Positions 51,180 to 60,270 are shown, counted from the first letter of the stretch. The stretch: 64,000 bases of DNA from Arthrobacter sp. StoSoilA2 (GCF_019977195.1 NZ_AP024643.1:2728001-2792000); one strand, 5' to 3'. Made by a program: numbers and translations. Notes: generated from the letters alone by a model not told the origin.

Positions 51180-52884
51180 AGTTGGTTCCTTCCGGAGGAT
51201 TTTTTGCAGACTTCAAGTCTGCCATGCCTTGGCGGTCGCGCGCGGCTCGTCCCACCCTGGGCGGATGCGCAGCAACCCGAACAGGCAGCCGCCTTGCGTT
51301 CTTGTCCAGCCTTTCCAACACAACCATCAGGCGGTGGTGAACGACCATGATCCTCCGGAGCACACCGCTTGGATGCAGGGCTGTCCAGACAACGAGTATG
51401 GTGACCACCGAGGAAACGGTCATGGCACCAATGCCCGCCGGACCTTCCGCCCACGGGAGTGCCGCGCCGGGTAGTCCGGCAAGGCACCTTGCTATGCCCG
51501 CCACACCGCTGGCGCTGGCACCCGCCAGGGCGATGGGGATTGCCGCAGCCCAGGGATGGATCGCGGAGAGCGGCACGGCCAGGGTCCCCAAAATCGTCAC
51601 GGGAGCCACGAGCGGACCAGCCATCACGTTTGCAAGGAGTGCATACGGCGAGAACTGGGGTTGGAGTGCAACGATGACTGGCCCACAGAGCACCTGGGCG
51701 GACAGGGGCACGGAAACCCCTACTGCCAACCACTTGGGAATGGTGTCAGGAAACCACGACGCTATCCGGCCCGCGAGCAGCACGATGCCAAGCGTAGCCA
51801 GGACGGAGAGGAGGAAGCCAAAGTTGCTGGCTAGGGTGGGATCCAGCAGGAGAAGAACAACCGTAGCCAAGCATAGGAAAGTCAGCGGCCTTCCCCGCAG
51901 CCCGCCTGTCAATGCAGCCATCCCGACCAGTCCCATGAGCGCCGCGCGCAGGACGCTGGGCTCCGGCCCTACCAGCACTACGAACGCAGCAAGCCCACAC
52001 CCTGCGAAAGCGGCAGCGAACGGACGAGCCAGTCCCAGGCTTCTGGCAACCAGGATGAAGCCGCCCAAAATTAAGCTGCAATTCGCCCCACTTACAGCTG
52101 TTAGGTGGACCATCCCGGTTGTCTTCATGTCCGCTTCAAGGCTCTCCGGAAGCTCGCTGGTGTCGCCAGTCACCATACCTGGCAGCAGACCGGCAGCATC
52201 AGGAGGCAACCAACTTGCAGCTTCGCGTAACTGCCCGCGCAGCTGGGCGGCCACGTCTTGCAGGTCGAAGGCAGAGCCCATCACAACCGGTCCGGTGGTG
52301 GCTGTCAGTATCGCCGCTTCTGATTGTCCGGGCCGGATCTCATTCAGCGTGCCGGTTGCTCTCACGTGCTGTCCCGGGCGTACGTCCCGCCACGCATCGT
52401 CGCCAATGACCACAAGGGAAGCAGAACCTCGAATGACATTCCCTCCGGAGGTAAGGTCGACCAGGCTGGCCGGAACCGACCATCGGGTGTCGCCGGAGTG
52501 CCCGGGTTGGGGCGCCTCTGAAGGACTGCCAGTGACCCGGACCTGGATGACCACGCCAGCGTGGGCGTCGACGGCTGCGGCGAGGGGGCCTTGGTCCCGC
52601 TTGCCGGCAGCCAAGGCACAATGACCAGCAGCCACAGCACCCAGCACACAGGCCAAGGCGAGAGTGGCCGGAACTGTCCTGGCGCGTGACGTCCGCGTTG
52701 CCCGCAGGCGCGAAGAGAGCAGCAAGGCGCTGGCAACACCGGCAAGGACTACGCCTATAGTCGCCGACCACGCAGCGGCGAGAACACCGCAGGCAAGTGC
52801 CGCGGCCCAGGTGACAAGAACGGCAGGGACCAGACGGAGATCCAGACGCCTCAGCCAGGGATTTCCGTGTGAATCCTCAGCCAC
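51016..52884 (-). CDS. comEC: ComEC/Rec2-family competence membrane protein
   Basis: The product has 622 residues. Two N-terminal membrane helices, an OB-fold region (about 105-195), and the competence core (AAGLLPGMVTGDTSELPESLEADMKTTGMVHLTAVSGANC) with many helices are visible. The last 90 residues are hydrophilic, rich in Arg, Pro and Gly, and run 164 nt into holA. Many ComEC proteins end with a metallo-beta-lactamase domain; this one has none. ComEC forms the channel for transforming DNA. The atypical tail could mean a natural short form or loss of the normal stop. Confidence 0.85.
   Translation of the reverse strand: MAEDSHGNPWLRRLDLRLVPAVLVTWAAALACGVLAAAWSATIGVVLAGVASALLLSSRLRATRTSRARTVPATLALACVLGAVAAGHCALAAGKRDQGPLAAAVDAHAGVVIQVRVTGSPSEAPQPGHSGDTRWSVPASLVDLTSGGNVIRGSASLVVIGDDAWRDVRPGQHVRATGTLNEIRPGQSEAAILTATTGPVVMGSAFDLQDVAAQLRGQLREAASWLPPDAAGLLPGMVTGDTSELPESLEADMKTTGMVHLTAVSGANCSLILGGFILVARSLGLARPFAAAFAGCGLAAFVVLVGPEPSVLRAALMGLVGMAALTGGLRGRPLTFLCLATVVLLLLDPTLASNFGFLLSVLATLGIVLLAGRIASWFPDTIPKWLAVGVSVPLSAQVLCGPVIVALQPQFSPYALLANVMAGPLVAPVTILGTLAVPLSAIHPWAAAIPIALAGASASGVAGIARCLAGLPGAALPWAEGPAGIGAMTVSSVVTILVVWTALHPSGVLRRIMVVHHRLMVVLERLDKNARRLPVRVAAHPPRVGRAARDRQGMADLKSAKNPPEGTNCGCCPKHPGQERRCQHRQLAGRDAGRGGADHGPGRIPRYQGHGPHQIPRPDGNT
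51206..51222. repeat. 17-bp palindrome upstream of holA
   Basis: GCAGACTTCAAGTCTGC is an exact odd palindrome (8-1-8) next to a T6 run, inside the comEC 3' end and about 27 nt before the holA start. Confidence 0.5.
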
Positions 52885-53740
52885 CCTGCACCGTCACCAA
52901 ATCCTGGAGCGACTCCATGAGCTTGGGTCCGATGCCATCAATGGCATCCAACTCTTCCACCGAGGCAAACGCTCCGTGCTCCTTGCGCCAATCTACGATG
53001 CGCTGGGCCATCACGGGACCAACCCTGGGCAGTGTCCCGAGCTCTTCCACGGAGGCAGTGTTGATGTTGACCTTGGCGCCTCCGGATCCCGGGCTGACCT
53101 GGGTCTCTGCCGGCCCACCTGCGCCGTTTCCGCTCCCTGTCTCCTGGGAAGTCTCCTGCTGGGACGCCTCCCCCACAGCCGGAACATGGATCTTTGCCCC
53201 GTCTGTGACTACTTCCGCGAGATTAAGGCCATTTAGGTCAGCAGTGGCGGTTGCCCCGCCTGCAGCATCGATCGCCTGAAAGACCCGGCTTCCTTCTGCA
53301 AGCGAAACGACACCGGGTTTCTGTACCGCACCGGCAACATGGACCAGCAGCATCTTCGTGTTTTGAGACGGCGGCGTCGGTCCAGTGGAATTCAGCCCGT
53401 CACCTTCAGTCACGCTTCCCTCGACCGGTACCGACTGACTCAGGGGCTCTGTAGTGGGTTGCCCGGTGGCCGCCTGGAGAAGGAACCACGCCGCGCAGGC
53501 GGCACCAACTACCGACACCGCAACCGCAACCCTCCAGGACGTTCGCCACCGAAACCGCGCCGCCATTGTCTCTTGGCCTTGGAGGGGGTCCGAAGCCGAA
53601 GCCTCCGGCGCGGGCTCTTCGAGCGGAGGCATGGCAAGCAAGGGAGCCGGATCATCCGGAGGGTTCAGTCCCGCCGCGAGCCGCCGTCTGGCTGCCAGTG
53701 CTGCGGCGTCTGGGGACCCATCCCGATTCCAGCGTGGCAT
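52877..53740 (-). CDS. comEA: ComEA-type DNA-binding competence protein
   Basis: The product has 287 residues. An acidic Pro/Ala-rich N-terminus, a membrane anchor (about 70-92), an SLBB-like domain (VHVAGAVQKPGVVSLAEGSRV) and tandem helix-hairpin-helix motifs (VNINTASVEELGTLPRVGPVMAQRI and LDAIDGIGPKLME) are in the order expected for ComEA. It binds incoming double-stranded DNA at the surface. It overlaps comEC by 8 nt. TAGGCT 6 nt before ATG 53740 suggests a leaderless message. Confidence 0.93.
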   Translation of the reverse strand: MPRWNRDGSPDAAALAARRRLAAGLNPPDDPAPLLAMPPLEEPAPEASASDPLQGQETMAARFRWRTSWRVAVAVSVVGAACAAWFLLQAATGQPTTEPLSQSVPVEGSVTEGDGLNSTGPTPPSQNTKMLLVHVAGAVQKPGVVSLAEGSRVFQAIDAAGGATATADLNGLNLAEVVTDGAKIHVPAVGEASQQETSQETGSGNGAGGPAETQVSPGSGGAKVNINTASVEELGTLPRVGPVMAQRIVDWRKEHGAFASVEELDAIDGIGPKLMESLQDLVTVQGG

Positions 53741-53752
53741 GGTTCGAGCCTA
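53741..53752 (-). promoter_or_regulatory. -10 box TAGGCT, leaderless comEA
   Basis: Minus-strand TAGGCT (53752-53747) plus 6 nt leads to ATG 53740. The hexamer is identical to that at 2804-2809. Confidence 0.5.
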
Positions 53753-53802
53753 CGAGGGACGCGAAAGGAGTGCACCGGGCCTCTTGGGCTATGTGGAAAA
53801 GC

Positions 53803-54783
53803 TCACGTGGGTGTGCTGCTCTCCCCCACGATAACCGCCAGGACACCCAAACCCGCGTGCGCCGCGAGGACTGCGGGGAGGGCGCTGATCTGGGCGGGAG
53901 GACAGTCCGGGCATTTGTCCCGAAGGCGTGCGGCCAACGCTTCGGCCTCCAGCTGGTTACCAAAGTGATGAACTGCCAGCCGTTGCTGACCGGCAGGCCT
54001 GGAAGCGACATCAGCTGCCACGATCTCCTCAAGCCGGGCTACAGCACGCACAGCGGAGCGGACCTTTTCCAACGGAACGATCCTGCCGCCGTCGACCGCA
54101 AGTATTGGCTTGATGGCCAGCACCGTCCCCAGCAGCGATGCCGCGGCTCCAATGCGTCCCCCACGCCTGAGCTGCTCCAGGCTCGGAACGTAGAAGTAGA
54201 CCTTGGTACGTTCCATGCGCTTTTCCGCAAAAGCGCGGACTTCAGCTGCGGGCAGGCCAGCGGCCGCAGCAACCACGGCGCTCTGCACTCCCATGCCTTG
54301 CGCCATTCCGACGGTGCGTGAGTCCAGTACCTCCACCGGGATACCAACCCGTGCCGCAGCAAGACGCGCGGCATCGGCGGTTCCGGACAATTCGGCGGAA
54401 ATATGGATGGACACCACGGCTTCGAACCCGCGGTTCTGCGCGGCACGATAAGCCTGTTCAAACTGGCCGGGCGAGGGCCGGGATGTCTTCACGGATGCGC
54501 CCGACGCCAAGGCAACGGCCAACGTTTCGGTGATGTCGTCTTCACCCTCACCGTAGATTTCGCTCCCCACCATGACCGGCATGGGAACGACGGCCAGGCG
54601 CCCGTCCGCGGCAAAGGCCGCCACCCAGTCCGCTGGCAGGGCGGCTGCCGAATCAGTTACCACGGCGGTCTTTACTACGGCGGGGAGCGCCTCATCGGCA
54701 ATGGGAACCGGGAGCGCCGGCTGCCGGAGGCGGGACAGCCGTTCCTTGAGCCACATCCAGGCAGGTGGTTCTCGCTCGGGCAC
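53803..54783 (-). CDS. DegV family fatty-acid-binding protein
   Basis: The product has 326 residues from GTG 54783, behind TTGGAGG. DegV motifs: AVVTDSAAALPADW at the start, KTSRPSPGQF, SIHISAELSGTADAARLAA, and LGTVLAIKPILAVDGG, with the EKVRS Arg that typically binds the lipid head. DegV (FakB-type) proteins hold fatty acids for a FakA kinase, which is not in this window. The N-terminal extension of about 40 residues is longer than usual. It lies between comEA and leuS on the same strand. Confidence 0.9.
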   Translation of the reverse strand: MPEREPPAWMWLKERLSRLRQPALPVPIADEALPAVVKTAVVTDSAAALPADWVAAFAADGRLAVVPMPVMVGSEIYGEGEDDITETLAVALASGASVKTSRPSPGQFEQAYRAAQNRGFEAVVSIHISAELSGTADAARLAAARVGIPVEVLDSRTVGMAQGMGVQSAVVAAAAGLPAAEVRAFAEKRMERTKVYFYVPSLEQLRRGGRIGAAASLLGTVLAIKPILAVDGGRIVPLEKVRSAVRAVARLEEIVAADVASRPAGQQRLAVHHFGNQLEAEALAARLRDKCPDCPPAQISALPAVLAAHAGLGVLAVIVGESSTPT

Positions 54784-54850
54784 GCAACCTCCAACAATGG
54801 TGACCGGCCGCCGGCACAATGCCGGCGGCCGCAAAGTCCGTGATGCCTGG

Positions 54851-57379
54851 TTAGGCGGGGACGATGTTCACCAGTTTAGGCGCCCTCACGATTACGGTGC
54901 GGATGCCACGGCCGTCCATAGCGCGCTGGACATTTTCGGATGCGAGTGCCAGTTCGCGCAGTTCGTCCTCGCTGATGTCCGGCGATACTTCGAGCCTGTC
55001 GCGGACCTTGCCCTGGACCTGCACAACGGCGGTGACGGTGTCCTGGACGAGCAGGGCGTCGTCGTGCTTCGGCCAGCCGGCATTGGCCACGGAGGCCGGG
55101 TGTCCCAGCGTGTTCCAGAGATCTTCTGCCGTGTACGGGGCAAAAAGGCTCAGGATCACAGCGACGGCCTCAACTGCCTCGCGCACGGCAGGGTCTGCTC
55201 CACCCGCTCCGGAGTCGATGGTCTTACGCGTCGCGTTGACCAACTCCATGAGCCGTGCCACTACGACGTTGAACTTGTTGTTGTCCAACAGTTCAGCGGC
55301 ATCAGCGATGGTCTTGTGGGTCACCGTGCGCAAGGCGCGGTCACCGGCACTGGCATCGGTTCCGGGTTCGCTGGTGACGTCCTGGCCCAGGCGCCAGGCA
55401 CGGGCCAGGAACTTGGCCGAACCGGACGGCGAGACGTCCGCCCAGTCAACATCGTCCTCAGGTGGCGAGGCGAAGACCATGGTCAGGCGAACGGCGTCAA
55501 CGCCGAACTTGTCCAACTGCTCGCCAAGGTCCACACCATTGCCAAGCGACTTGCTCATGGCCTTGCCGCCATTGAGCACCTGGCCCTGGTTGAGCAGCGC
55601 GCTGAAGGGCTCGCTGGCGTCGATCAGGCCGATGTCCTTGATGACCTTGGTAAAGAACCGGGCGTAGAGCAGATGCAGGATGGCGTGCTCCACGCCGCCC
55701 ACGTACTGCCCCACGGGCATCCAGTCATTGATCTTCGCCGGATCAAACGGGCCCTCGGTGTAGTGGGGCGAGACGAACCGCAGGAAGTACCAGGAAGAGT
55801 CCACGAACGTGTCCATGGTGTCCGTGTCGCGCTGCGCTGCCCTGCCACAGTTGGGGCACTCGACGTTGACCCATTCGACGGCGGCGGCCAGCGGTGAGGT
55901 GCCCTTGGGCGCCAGCGCCTCTCCGCGCAGGTCTTCGGGCAGCTTCACGGGCAATTGGTCGTCGGGAACGGGCACTTCGCCGCATTCGGCGCAGTGAATG
56001 ATCGGGATGGGCGTGCCCCAGAAACGCTGGCGGCTGAGCAGCCAGTCGCGGAGCCGGAAGTTGACGAACTTCTCGCCGGTTCCCAACTTCTCCAGGATCC
56101 CGATGGCGGCCGGGATGGCCTCCGACTTGGATAGGCCATCCAAGTCGCCGGAGTTCTTGAGCTGTCCTTCGCCCGCAGTGGCCACACCGGTCTCGGCGGG
56201 GTCTTCCTCGCCTGTATCAAGTACGGCGCGCACGGGCAGGCCAAACGCCTTGGCGAAATCGAGGTCGCGTTGGTCGTGCGCCGGAACAGCCATGATGGCT
56301 CCAGTGCCGTAGTCGGCCAGAACGTAGTCGGCTGCCCAAACAGGAAGCTTCTCACCGTTGAGCGGATTGATGGCGTAGCGTCCGGTAAAGACACCGGTTT
56401 TCTCGCGCTCGGTGGACTGGCGCTCGATCTCGGAGAGGGCCTTGACCTTTTCCCGGTAGGCCATGAGTTCGTCATGCTGTTCAGGTGTGACGAGGTCCAG
56501 GGCCAAGTGCGCATCCGCAGCAACCACGAAGAATGTTGCGCCGTAAAGGGTGTCCGGGCGGGTGGTGAAGACGGTGACTTCGCGCTCTGCACGGTCCTGG
56601 GTGCCCTCGATGACAAAGCGGACGTGGGCGCCCTCGGAGCGGCCGATCCAGTTCCGCTGCATGGCCAGCACGCGCTCGGGCCAATGGCCCTGGAGCTGGT
56701 CCATGTCCTCGAGCAGGCGGTCGGCGTACTCGGTGATCTTGAAGTACCACTGGTTCAGGGACTTCTTGGTGACTGCCGTGCCACAGCGCTCACAGGCACC
56801 GTTGACTACTTGCTCGTTCGCGAGGACGGTGAGGTCCTTGGGGCACCAGTTGACGGGCGAGTCCTTGCGGTACGCCAAGCCACGCTCATAGAAGCGCTTG
56901 AACAGCCACTGGGTCCACCGGTAGTACTCGGGGTCGGACGTATGCAGGCGCCGGGACCAGTCGGCCGAAATGGCGTAGCGTTTGAACGAGGCAGCCTGGG
57001 TGTCGATGTTGGCGTAGGTCCACTCGCTGGGGTGGGCGTTGCGCTTAATGGCCGCGTTCTCAGCGGGGAGGCCGAACGAGTCCCAACCGATGGGGTGCAG
57101 GACGTCGTAGCCCTTCTGGCGCAGGTAGCGCGCTACGACGTCGCCCATGGCAAACGCCTCGGCGTGCCCCATGTGGAGGTCGCCTGAGGGGTAGGGGAAC
57201 ATGTCCAGCACGTAGCGGCGTTCCCGCGAACCATCGTCAAGTGGAGTGAACACTTTGAGGTCTTCCCAGACCTGCGGCCACTTGGCTTCCATCGCGGCGA
57301 AGCTGTAGACGCCTTCTTCAGGCGCTCCAGCTGCGGCTGTCTGTGCTGTTCCGGTCTCTGTCTCCGGCTGAACGCTCAC
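54851..57379 (-). CDS. leuS: Leucyl-tRNA synthetase
   Basis: The product has 842 residues from GTG 57379, behind AGAGGGC. The class I site is present as PYPSGDLHMGHA (a HIGH variant, HMGH) and GGKAMSKSLGNG (KMSKS variant with Ala-Met-Ser-Lys-Ser). An editing domain (about 250-440) is intact, with TTRPDTLYGAT, and a zinc-type insertion has CAECGEVPVP. It charges tRNA-Leu. The region upstream (57454-57541) carries a leucine leader ORF and a terminator-like hairpin. Confidence 0.96.
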   Translation of the reverse strand: MSVQPETETGTAQTAAAGAPEEGVYSFAAMEAKWPQVWEDLKVFTPLDDGSRERRYVLDMFPYPSGDLHMGHAEAFAMGDVVARYLRQKGYDVLHPIGWDSFGLPAENAAIKRNAHPSEWTYANIDTQAASFKRYAISADWSRRLHTSDPEYYRWTQWLFKRFYERGLAYRKDSPVNWCPKDLTVLANEQVVNGACERCGTAVTKKSLNQWYFKITEYADRLLEDMDQLQGHWPERVLAMQRNWIGRSEGAHVRFVIEGTQDRAEREVTVFTTRPDTLYGATFFVVAADAHLALDLVTPEQHDELMAYREKVKALSEIERQSTEREKTGVFTGRYAINPLNGEKLPVWAADYVLADYGTGAIMAVPAHDQRDLDFAKAFGLPVRAVLDTGEEDPAETGVATAGEGQLKNSGDLDGLSKSEAIPAAIGILEKLGTGEKFVNFRLRDWLLSRQRFWGTPIPIIHCAECGEVPVPDDQLPVKLPEDLRGEALAPKGTSPLAAAVEWVNVECPNCGRAAQRDTDTMDTFVDSSWYFLRFVSPHYTEGPFDPAKINDWMPVGQYVGGVEHAILHLLYARFFTKVIKDIGLIDASEPFSALLNQGQVLNGGKAMSKSLGNGVDLGEQLDKFGVDAVRLTMVFASPPEDDVDWADVSPSGSAKFLARAWRLGQDVTSEPGTDASAGDRALRTVTHKTIADAAELLDNNKFNVVVARLMELVNATRKTIDSGAGGADPAVREAVEAVAVILSLFAPYTAEDLWNTLGHPASVANAGWPKHDDALLVQDTVTAVVQVQGKVRDRLEVSPDISEDELRELALASENVQRAMDGRGIRTVIVRAPKLVNIVPA

Positions 57380-57453
57380 TGCTGCCCTCTTCTGTTCTTC
57401 GATGGCGGTTTTGCCTCCTGCTGCGCTCCAGGTAAAGCCCCGGACACACAAAA

Positions 57454-57474
57454 GCCCCTCGACAATGGAGGGGC
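57454..57474 (-). terminator. leuS leader terminator (attenuator)
   Basis: Minus-strand GCCCCTC (57474-57468), loop CATTGTC, then GAGGGGC (57460-57454) followed by TTTTGTG. It lies between the leader ORF and leuS. Confidence 0.65.
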
Positions 57475-57475
57475 G

Positions 57476-57503
57476 GCCGCTCGGCTGTTGATTGCCGGGC
57501 GGC
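57476..57503 (-). promoter_or_regulatory. Second leuS leader hairpin
   Basis: GCCGCCCGGC (57503-57494, starting in the leader stop codon) can pair with GCCGAGCGGC (57485-57476) with one mismatch. Formation would depend on where the leader ribosome stops. Confidence 0.45.
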
Positions 57504-57529
57504 TAGCTAAGCAGAAGGATCGCACGCAT
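57503..57529 (-). CDS. leuS leader peptide, MRAILLLS
   Basis: This 8-residue ORF reads ATG CGT GCG ATC CTT CTG CTT AGC TAG. Three consecutive Leu codons sit just before the stop. Its start follows TATTGT by 6 nt with no ribosome site. The first three codons and LLLS match the leuA leader (MRAGMLLLSCRGEA) 25 kb away, which argues for selection, not chance. Confidence 0.75.
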   Translation of the reverse strand: MRAILLLS

Positions 57530-57541
57530 AGATCTACAATA
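57530..57541 (-). promoter_or_regulatory. -10 box TATTGT of the leuS leader
   Basis: Minus-strand TATTGT (57541-57536) plus 6 nt leads to ATG 57529. The leuA leader has TACTGT at the same spacing. Confidence 0.5.
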
Positions 57542-57600
57542 GCGCACGATCATCCTTCCACTCGCCGACAAAGCATGGTTGGCGGCGCAGCGGCCCGCAT

Positions 57601-57740
57601 CAAAAAAGGGGCCGATGACTCCCCGCCATGGTGTGGTGGGCACCCGCGGTGGGCCCCGAGCTGCGAGGGCCCCACCGCGAGCTTGCGAGCGGCGGGAGCA
57701 GCTGGGGACGGGCGGGCGGGAGTCATCGGCCCCTTTTTTG
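57601..57740. terminator. 140-nt nested dyad after glpK
   Basis: Outer arms 57601-57620 and 57721-57740 are perfectly complementary over 20 bp and end in a T-run on either strand. Inside, CGCGGTGGG (57645-57653) pairs with CCCACCGCG (57671-57679), continuing past one mismatch. It begins 3 nt after the glpK stop and probably terminates it; the long structured loop is unusual. Confidence 0.7.
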
Positions 57741-57742
57741 AA

Positions 57743-59257
57743 CTACTTAACGTCCTCGTCGACCCAATCCATGGACTTTGTTACGGCCTTCTTCCAGAGC
57801 CGCAGCTGGCGCTCCTGCTCTTCGGCAGGCAGTTGCGGTTCCCAGCGCTTGTCCTCGCCCCAGTTGGCGCTGAGTTCGCCCAGGTCCTTCCAGAATCCGA
57901 CGGCCAGGCCTGCAGCGTACGCGGCGCCCAGGGCGGTGGTTTCAACCACCTTCGGGCGGACTACCGGTACGCCGAGGATGTCGGCCTGGAACTGCATGAG
58001 TGCCTCGTTGGCGACCATGCCGCCGTCGACCTTCAGTTCGGTGAGGGGCACACCCGAGTCGGCGTTGACGGCGTCGAGTACCTCGCGGGTCTGGAACGCA
58101 GTCGCTTCAAGGGCAGCACGCGCAATGTGGCCCTTGTTGGCGAATCGGGTGAGGCCTACGATCGCGCCGCGCGCGTCAGCCCTCCAATACGGAGCGAACA
58201 AGCCGGAGAACGCGGGGACGATGTACACGCCACCGTTGTCTTGGACTGCGGCGGCGAGTTCTTCCACCTGGGGTGCGGAGCTGATCATGCCGAGGTTGTC
58301 ACGCAGCCACTGAATCAGGGAACCGGTGACGGCGATGGAACCTTCCAGGGCGTAGTGGGGCTTGTCGTCGCCGAGCTTGTATCCCAAGGTGGTGAGCAGA
58401 CCGTTCTTGGAGTGAACGATTTCCTCGCCGGTGTTGAAGATCAGGAAGCAACCCGTGCCGTAGGTGTTTTTCGCTTCACCGGCTTGGAACGCGGCTTGAC
58501 CAAATGTGGCGGCTTGCTGGTCGCCCAGAATGCCGGCCACGGGAACTTCGCGCAGCAACTGGGAGGTGTGGACTTGTCCGTAGACCTCGGAGGAGGATTT
58601 GATGACGGGCATCATGGAGGCCGGGACGCCGAAGACGTCAAGAATTTCCTGGTCCCATTGCAGCGTTTCAAGGTCCATGAACATAGTGCGGGACGCATTG
58701 GTCACGTCAGTGACGTGCACGCCGCCGTCGACTCCACCTGTCAGGTTCCAGAGAACCCAGGCGTCGGTGTTCCCAAACAAGAGGTCGCCGGCTTCTGCGC
58801 GTTCGCGGGCGCCGTCGACGTTGTCCAGGATCCATTTGATCTTGGTGCCGGAAAAGTACGTGGCCAAGGGAAGGCCGACCTTTTGCTTGAACCGTTCAGG
58901 TCCACCGTCCCTGGCAAGCTCGTCCACAATGGGCTGGGTCCGTGTGTCCTGCCAGACGATGGCGTTGTAAACCGCCTCGCCCGTGTTCTTGTCCCAGACC
59001 ACGGCGGTTTCACGCTGGTTGGTGATTCCGACGGCGGCAATATCGTGCCGCGTCAGGTTCGCCTTGGACAGCGCGGAACCTATGACCTCCCGGGTGTTGT
59101 TCCAGATCTCGGCGGGGTTGTGCTCGACCCAACCTGCCTGCGGGAAGATCTGCTCATGTTCCATCTGTCCCGTTGACACAATGTTGCCGGAGTGGTCAAA
59201 GACGATGGCGCGGGAGCTGGTGGTGCCTTGGTCGATGGCGATGACGTATTGATTCAT
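57743..59257 (-). CDS. glpK: Glycerol kinase
   Basis: The product has 504 residues. FGGY-kinase motifs: YVIAIDQGTTSSRAIVFD for phosphate binding, GITNQRETAVVWD, and the C-terminal KVDGGMVANEALMQFQADIL signature. It makes sn-glycerol-3-phosphate from glycerol and ATP. The ATG follows AAGGACGTC. It is 75 nt downstream of glpF on the same strand. Confidence 0.97.
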   Translation of the reverse strand: MNQYVIAIDQGTTSSRAIVFDHSGNIVSTGQMEHEQIFPQAGWVEHNPAEIWNNTREVIGSALSKANLTRHDIAAVGITNQRETAVVWDKNTGEAVYNAIVWQDTRTQPIVDELARDGGPERFKQKVGLPLATYFSGTKIKWILDNVDGARERAEAGDLLFGNTDAWVLWNLTGGVDGGVHVTDVTNASRTMFMDLETLQWDQEILDVFGVPASMMPVIKSSSEVYGQVHTSQLLREVPVAGILGDQQAATFGQAAFQAGEAKNTYGTGCFLIFNTGEEIVHSKNGLLTTLGYKLGDDKPHYALEGSIAVTGSLIQWLRDNLGMISSAPQVEELAAAVQDNGGVYIVPAFSGLFAPYWRADARGAIVGLTRFANKGHIARAALEATAFQTREVLDAVNADSGVPLTELKVDGGMVANEALMQFQADILGVPVVRPKVVETTALGAAYAAGLAVGFWKDLGELSANWGEDKRWEPQLPAEEQERQLRLWKKAVTKSMDWVDEDVK

Positions 59258-59332
59258 GGTGACGTCCTTGTCTCAGTGGTTATTGGCGGTTATTGATCGG
59301 GTAGGGCGTATTGCCGCGTAAGGGGTATGAAG

Positions 59333-60085
59333 CTAGCCGGCGACGGACGGCATGATCCCCGGAACGATGTTGGCCATGAGGCCTGCCAGCGTACCGCCGA
59401 CAAGGGGCCCGACGACAGGGATCCAGGAGTAGGCCCAGTCGCTGGAACCCTTGCCCTTGATGGGGAGGATGGCGTGCGCGATGCGGGGTCCAAGGTCACG
59501 TGCCGGGTTGATGGCGTAACCGGTGGGGCCACCGATGGACACACCGATACCGACCACGAGCAGCGCCACCGCCAACGGGCCCAGGCCCGAGGGGGTGCCG
59601 CCGAAAGTCAGGATGACGAAAACCAGGACGAACGTGCCAATGATTTCGGTGATGAGGTTCCACGGAGTTGAACGGATGGCAGGCCCGGTGGAGAACGTTC
59701 CCAGCTTGTTGGCTGCCAGCGGCTCCTCATCGAAGTGCTGCTTGTAAGCGAGCCAGCAAACAACGGCGCCGAGGAATGCCCCGAGCAGTTCGCCGCCGAA
59801 GTACGTCAAGGTGGAAGCGAAGTCCACGCTGACATCGGGCGCGTATTCCTTGCTTCCCTTGACGAGCAGGCCCAAGGTGACAGCCGGGTTCAGGTGCGCA
59901 CCGGACTTGGCGGCCACGAAAACGCCCGCGAAGACCGCAATACCCCAGCCCCAGGTCACCATCAAGAATCCACCGTTGTTGCCCTTGGTGCCTTTGAGCG
60001 CAACGTTGGCCACGACGCCACAACCCAGCAGGGTCAGCATCATGGTTCCGAATACTTCGGAAAGGAAAACTATTCCAAGAGACAT
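59333..60085 (-). CDS. glpF: Glycerol facilitator (aquaglyceroporin)
   Basis: The product has 250 residues and six predicted membrane helices with both NPA boxes (HLNPAVTLG and AINPARDLG). The Asp after the second box (NPARD) is typical of aquaglyceroporins, so glycerol rather than water is the expected substrate. Start ATG 60085 follows GAGGAG. It is upstream of glpK. Confidence 0.94.
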   Translation of the reverse strand: MSLGIVFLSEVFGTMMLTLLGCGVVANVALKGTKGNNGGFLMVTWGWGIAVFAGVFVAAKSGAHLNPAVTLGLLVKGSKEYAPDVSVDFASTLTYFGGELLGAFLGAVVCWLAYKQHFDEEPLAANKLGTFSTGPAIRSTPWNLITEIIGTFVLVFVILTFGGTPSGLGPLAVALLVVGIGVSIGGPTGYAINPARDLGPRIAHAILPIKGKGSSDWAYSWIPVVGPLVGGTLAGLMANIVPGIMPSVAG

Positions 60086-60173
60086 CTTTGACTCCTCATT
60101 TTTCTGTTGTCAGCCTCCTCGCGGGTTGAAGAGGCTGTTGGGACAGTTCCGTTTTCCGCAACCATCCCGGTGT

Positions 60174-60196
60174 GGTGAGCCCCCAAGGGGCTCACC
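60174..60196. terminator. Hairpin between glpD and glpF
   Basis: GGTGAGCCCC (60174-60183) pairs with GGGGCTCACC (60187-60196) around CAA. It lies downstream of glpD and upstream of glpF on the minus strand. No T-run follows. Confidence 0.65.
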
Positions 60197-60270
60197 TACC
60201 CCGTTTGCCGTCCCTGTCGCCAGCTTCCTGGCCACACAGTGGGACGATCAAGCATTTTGTGTGGGCAGCC

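Noticed and set aside
51092..51733. Alternative frame within comEC as a broken C-terminal domain
   Set aside because: Its sequence shows no metallo-beta-lactamase motif, so it does not rescue the missing domain.
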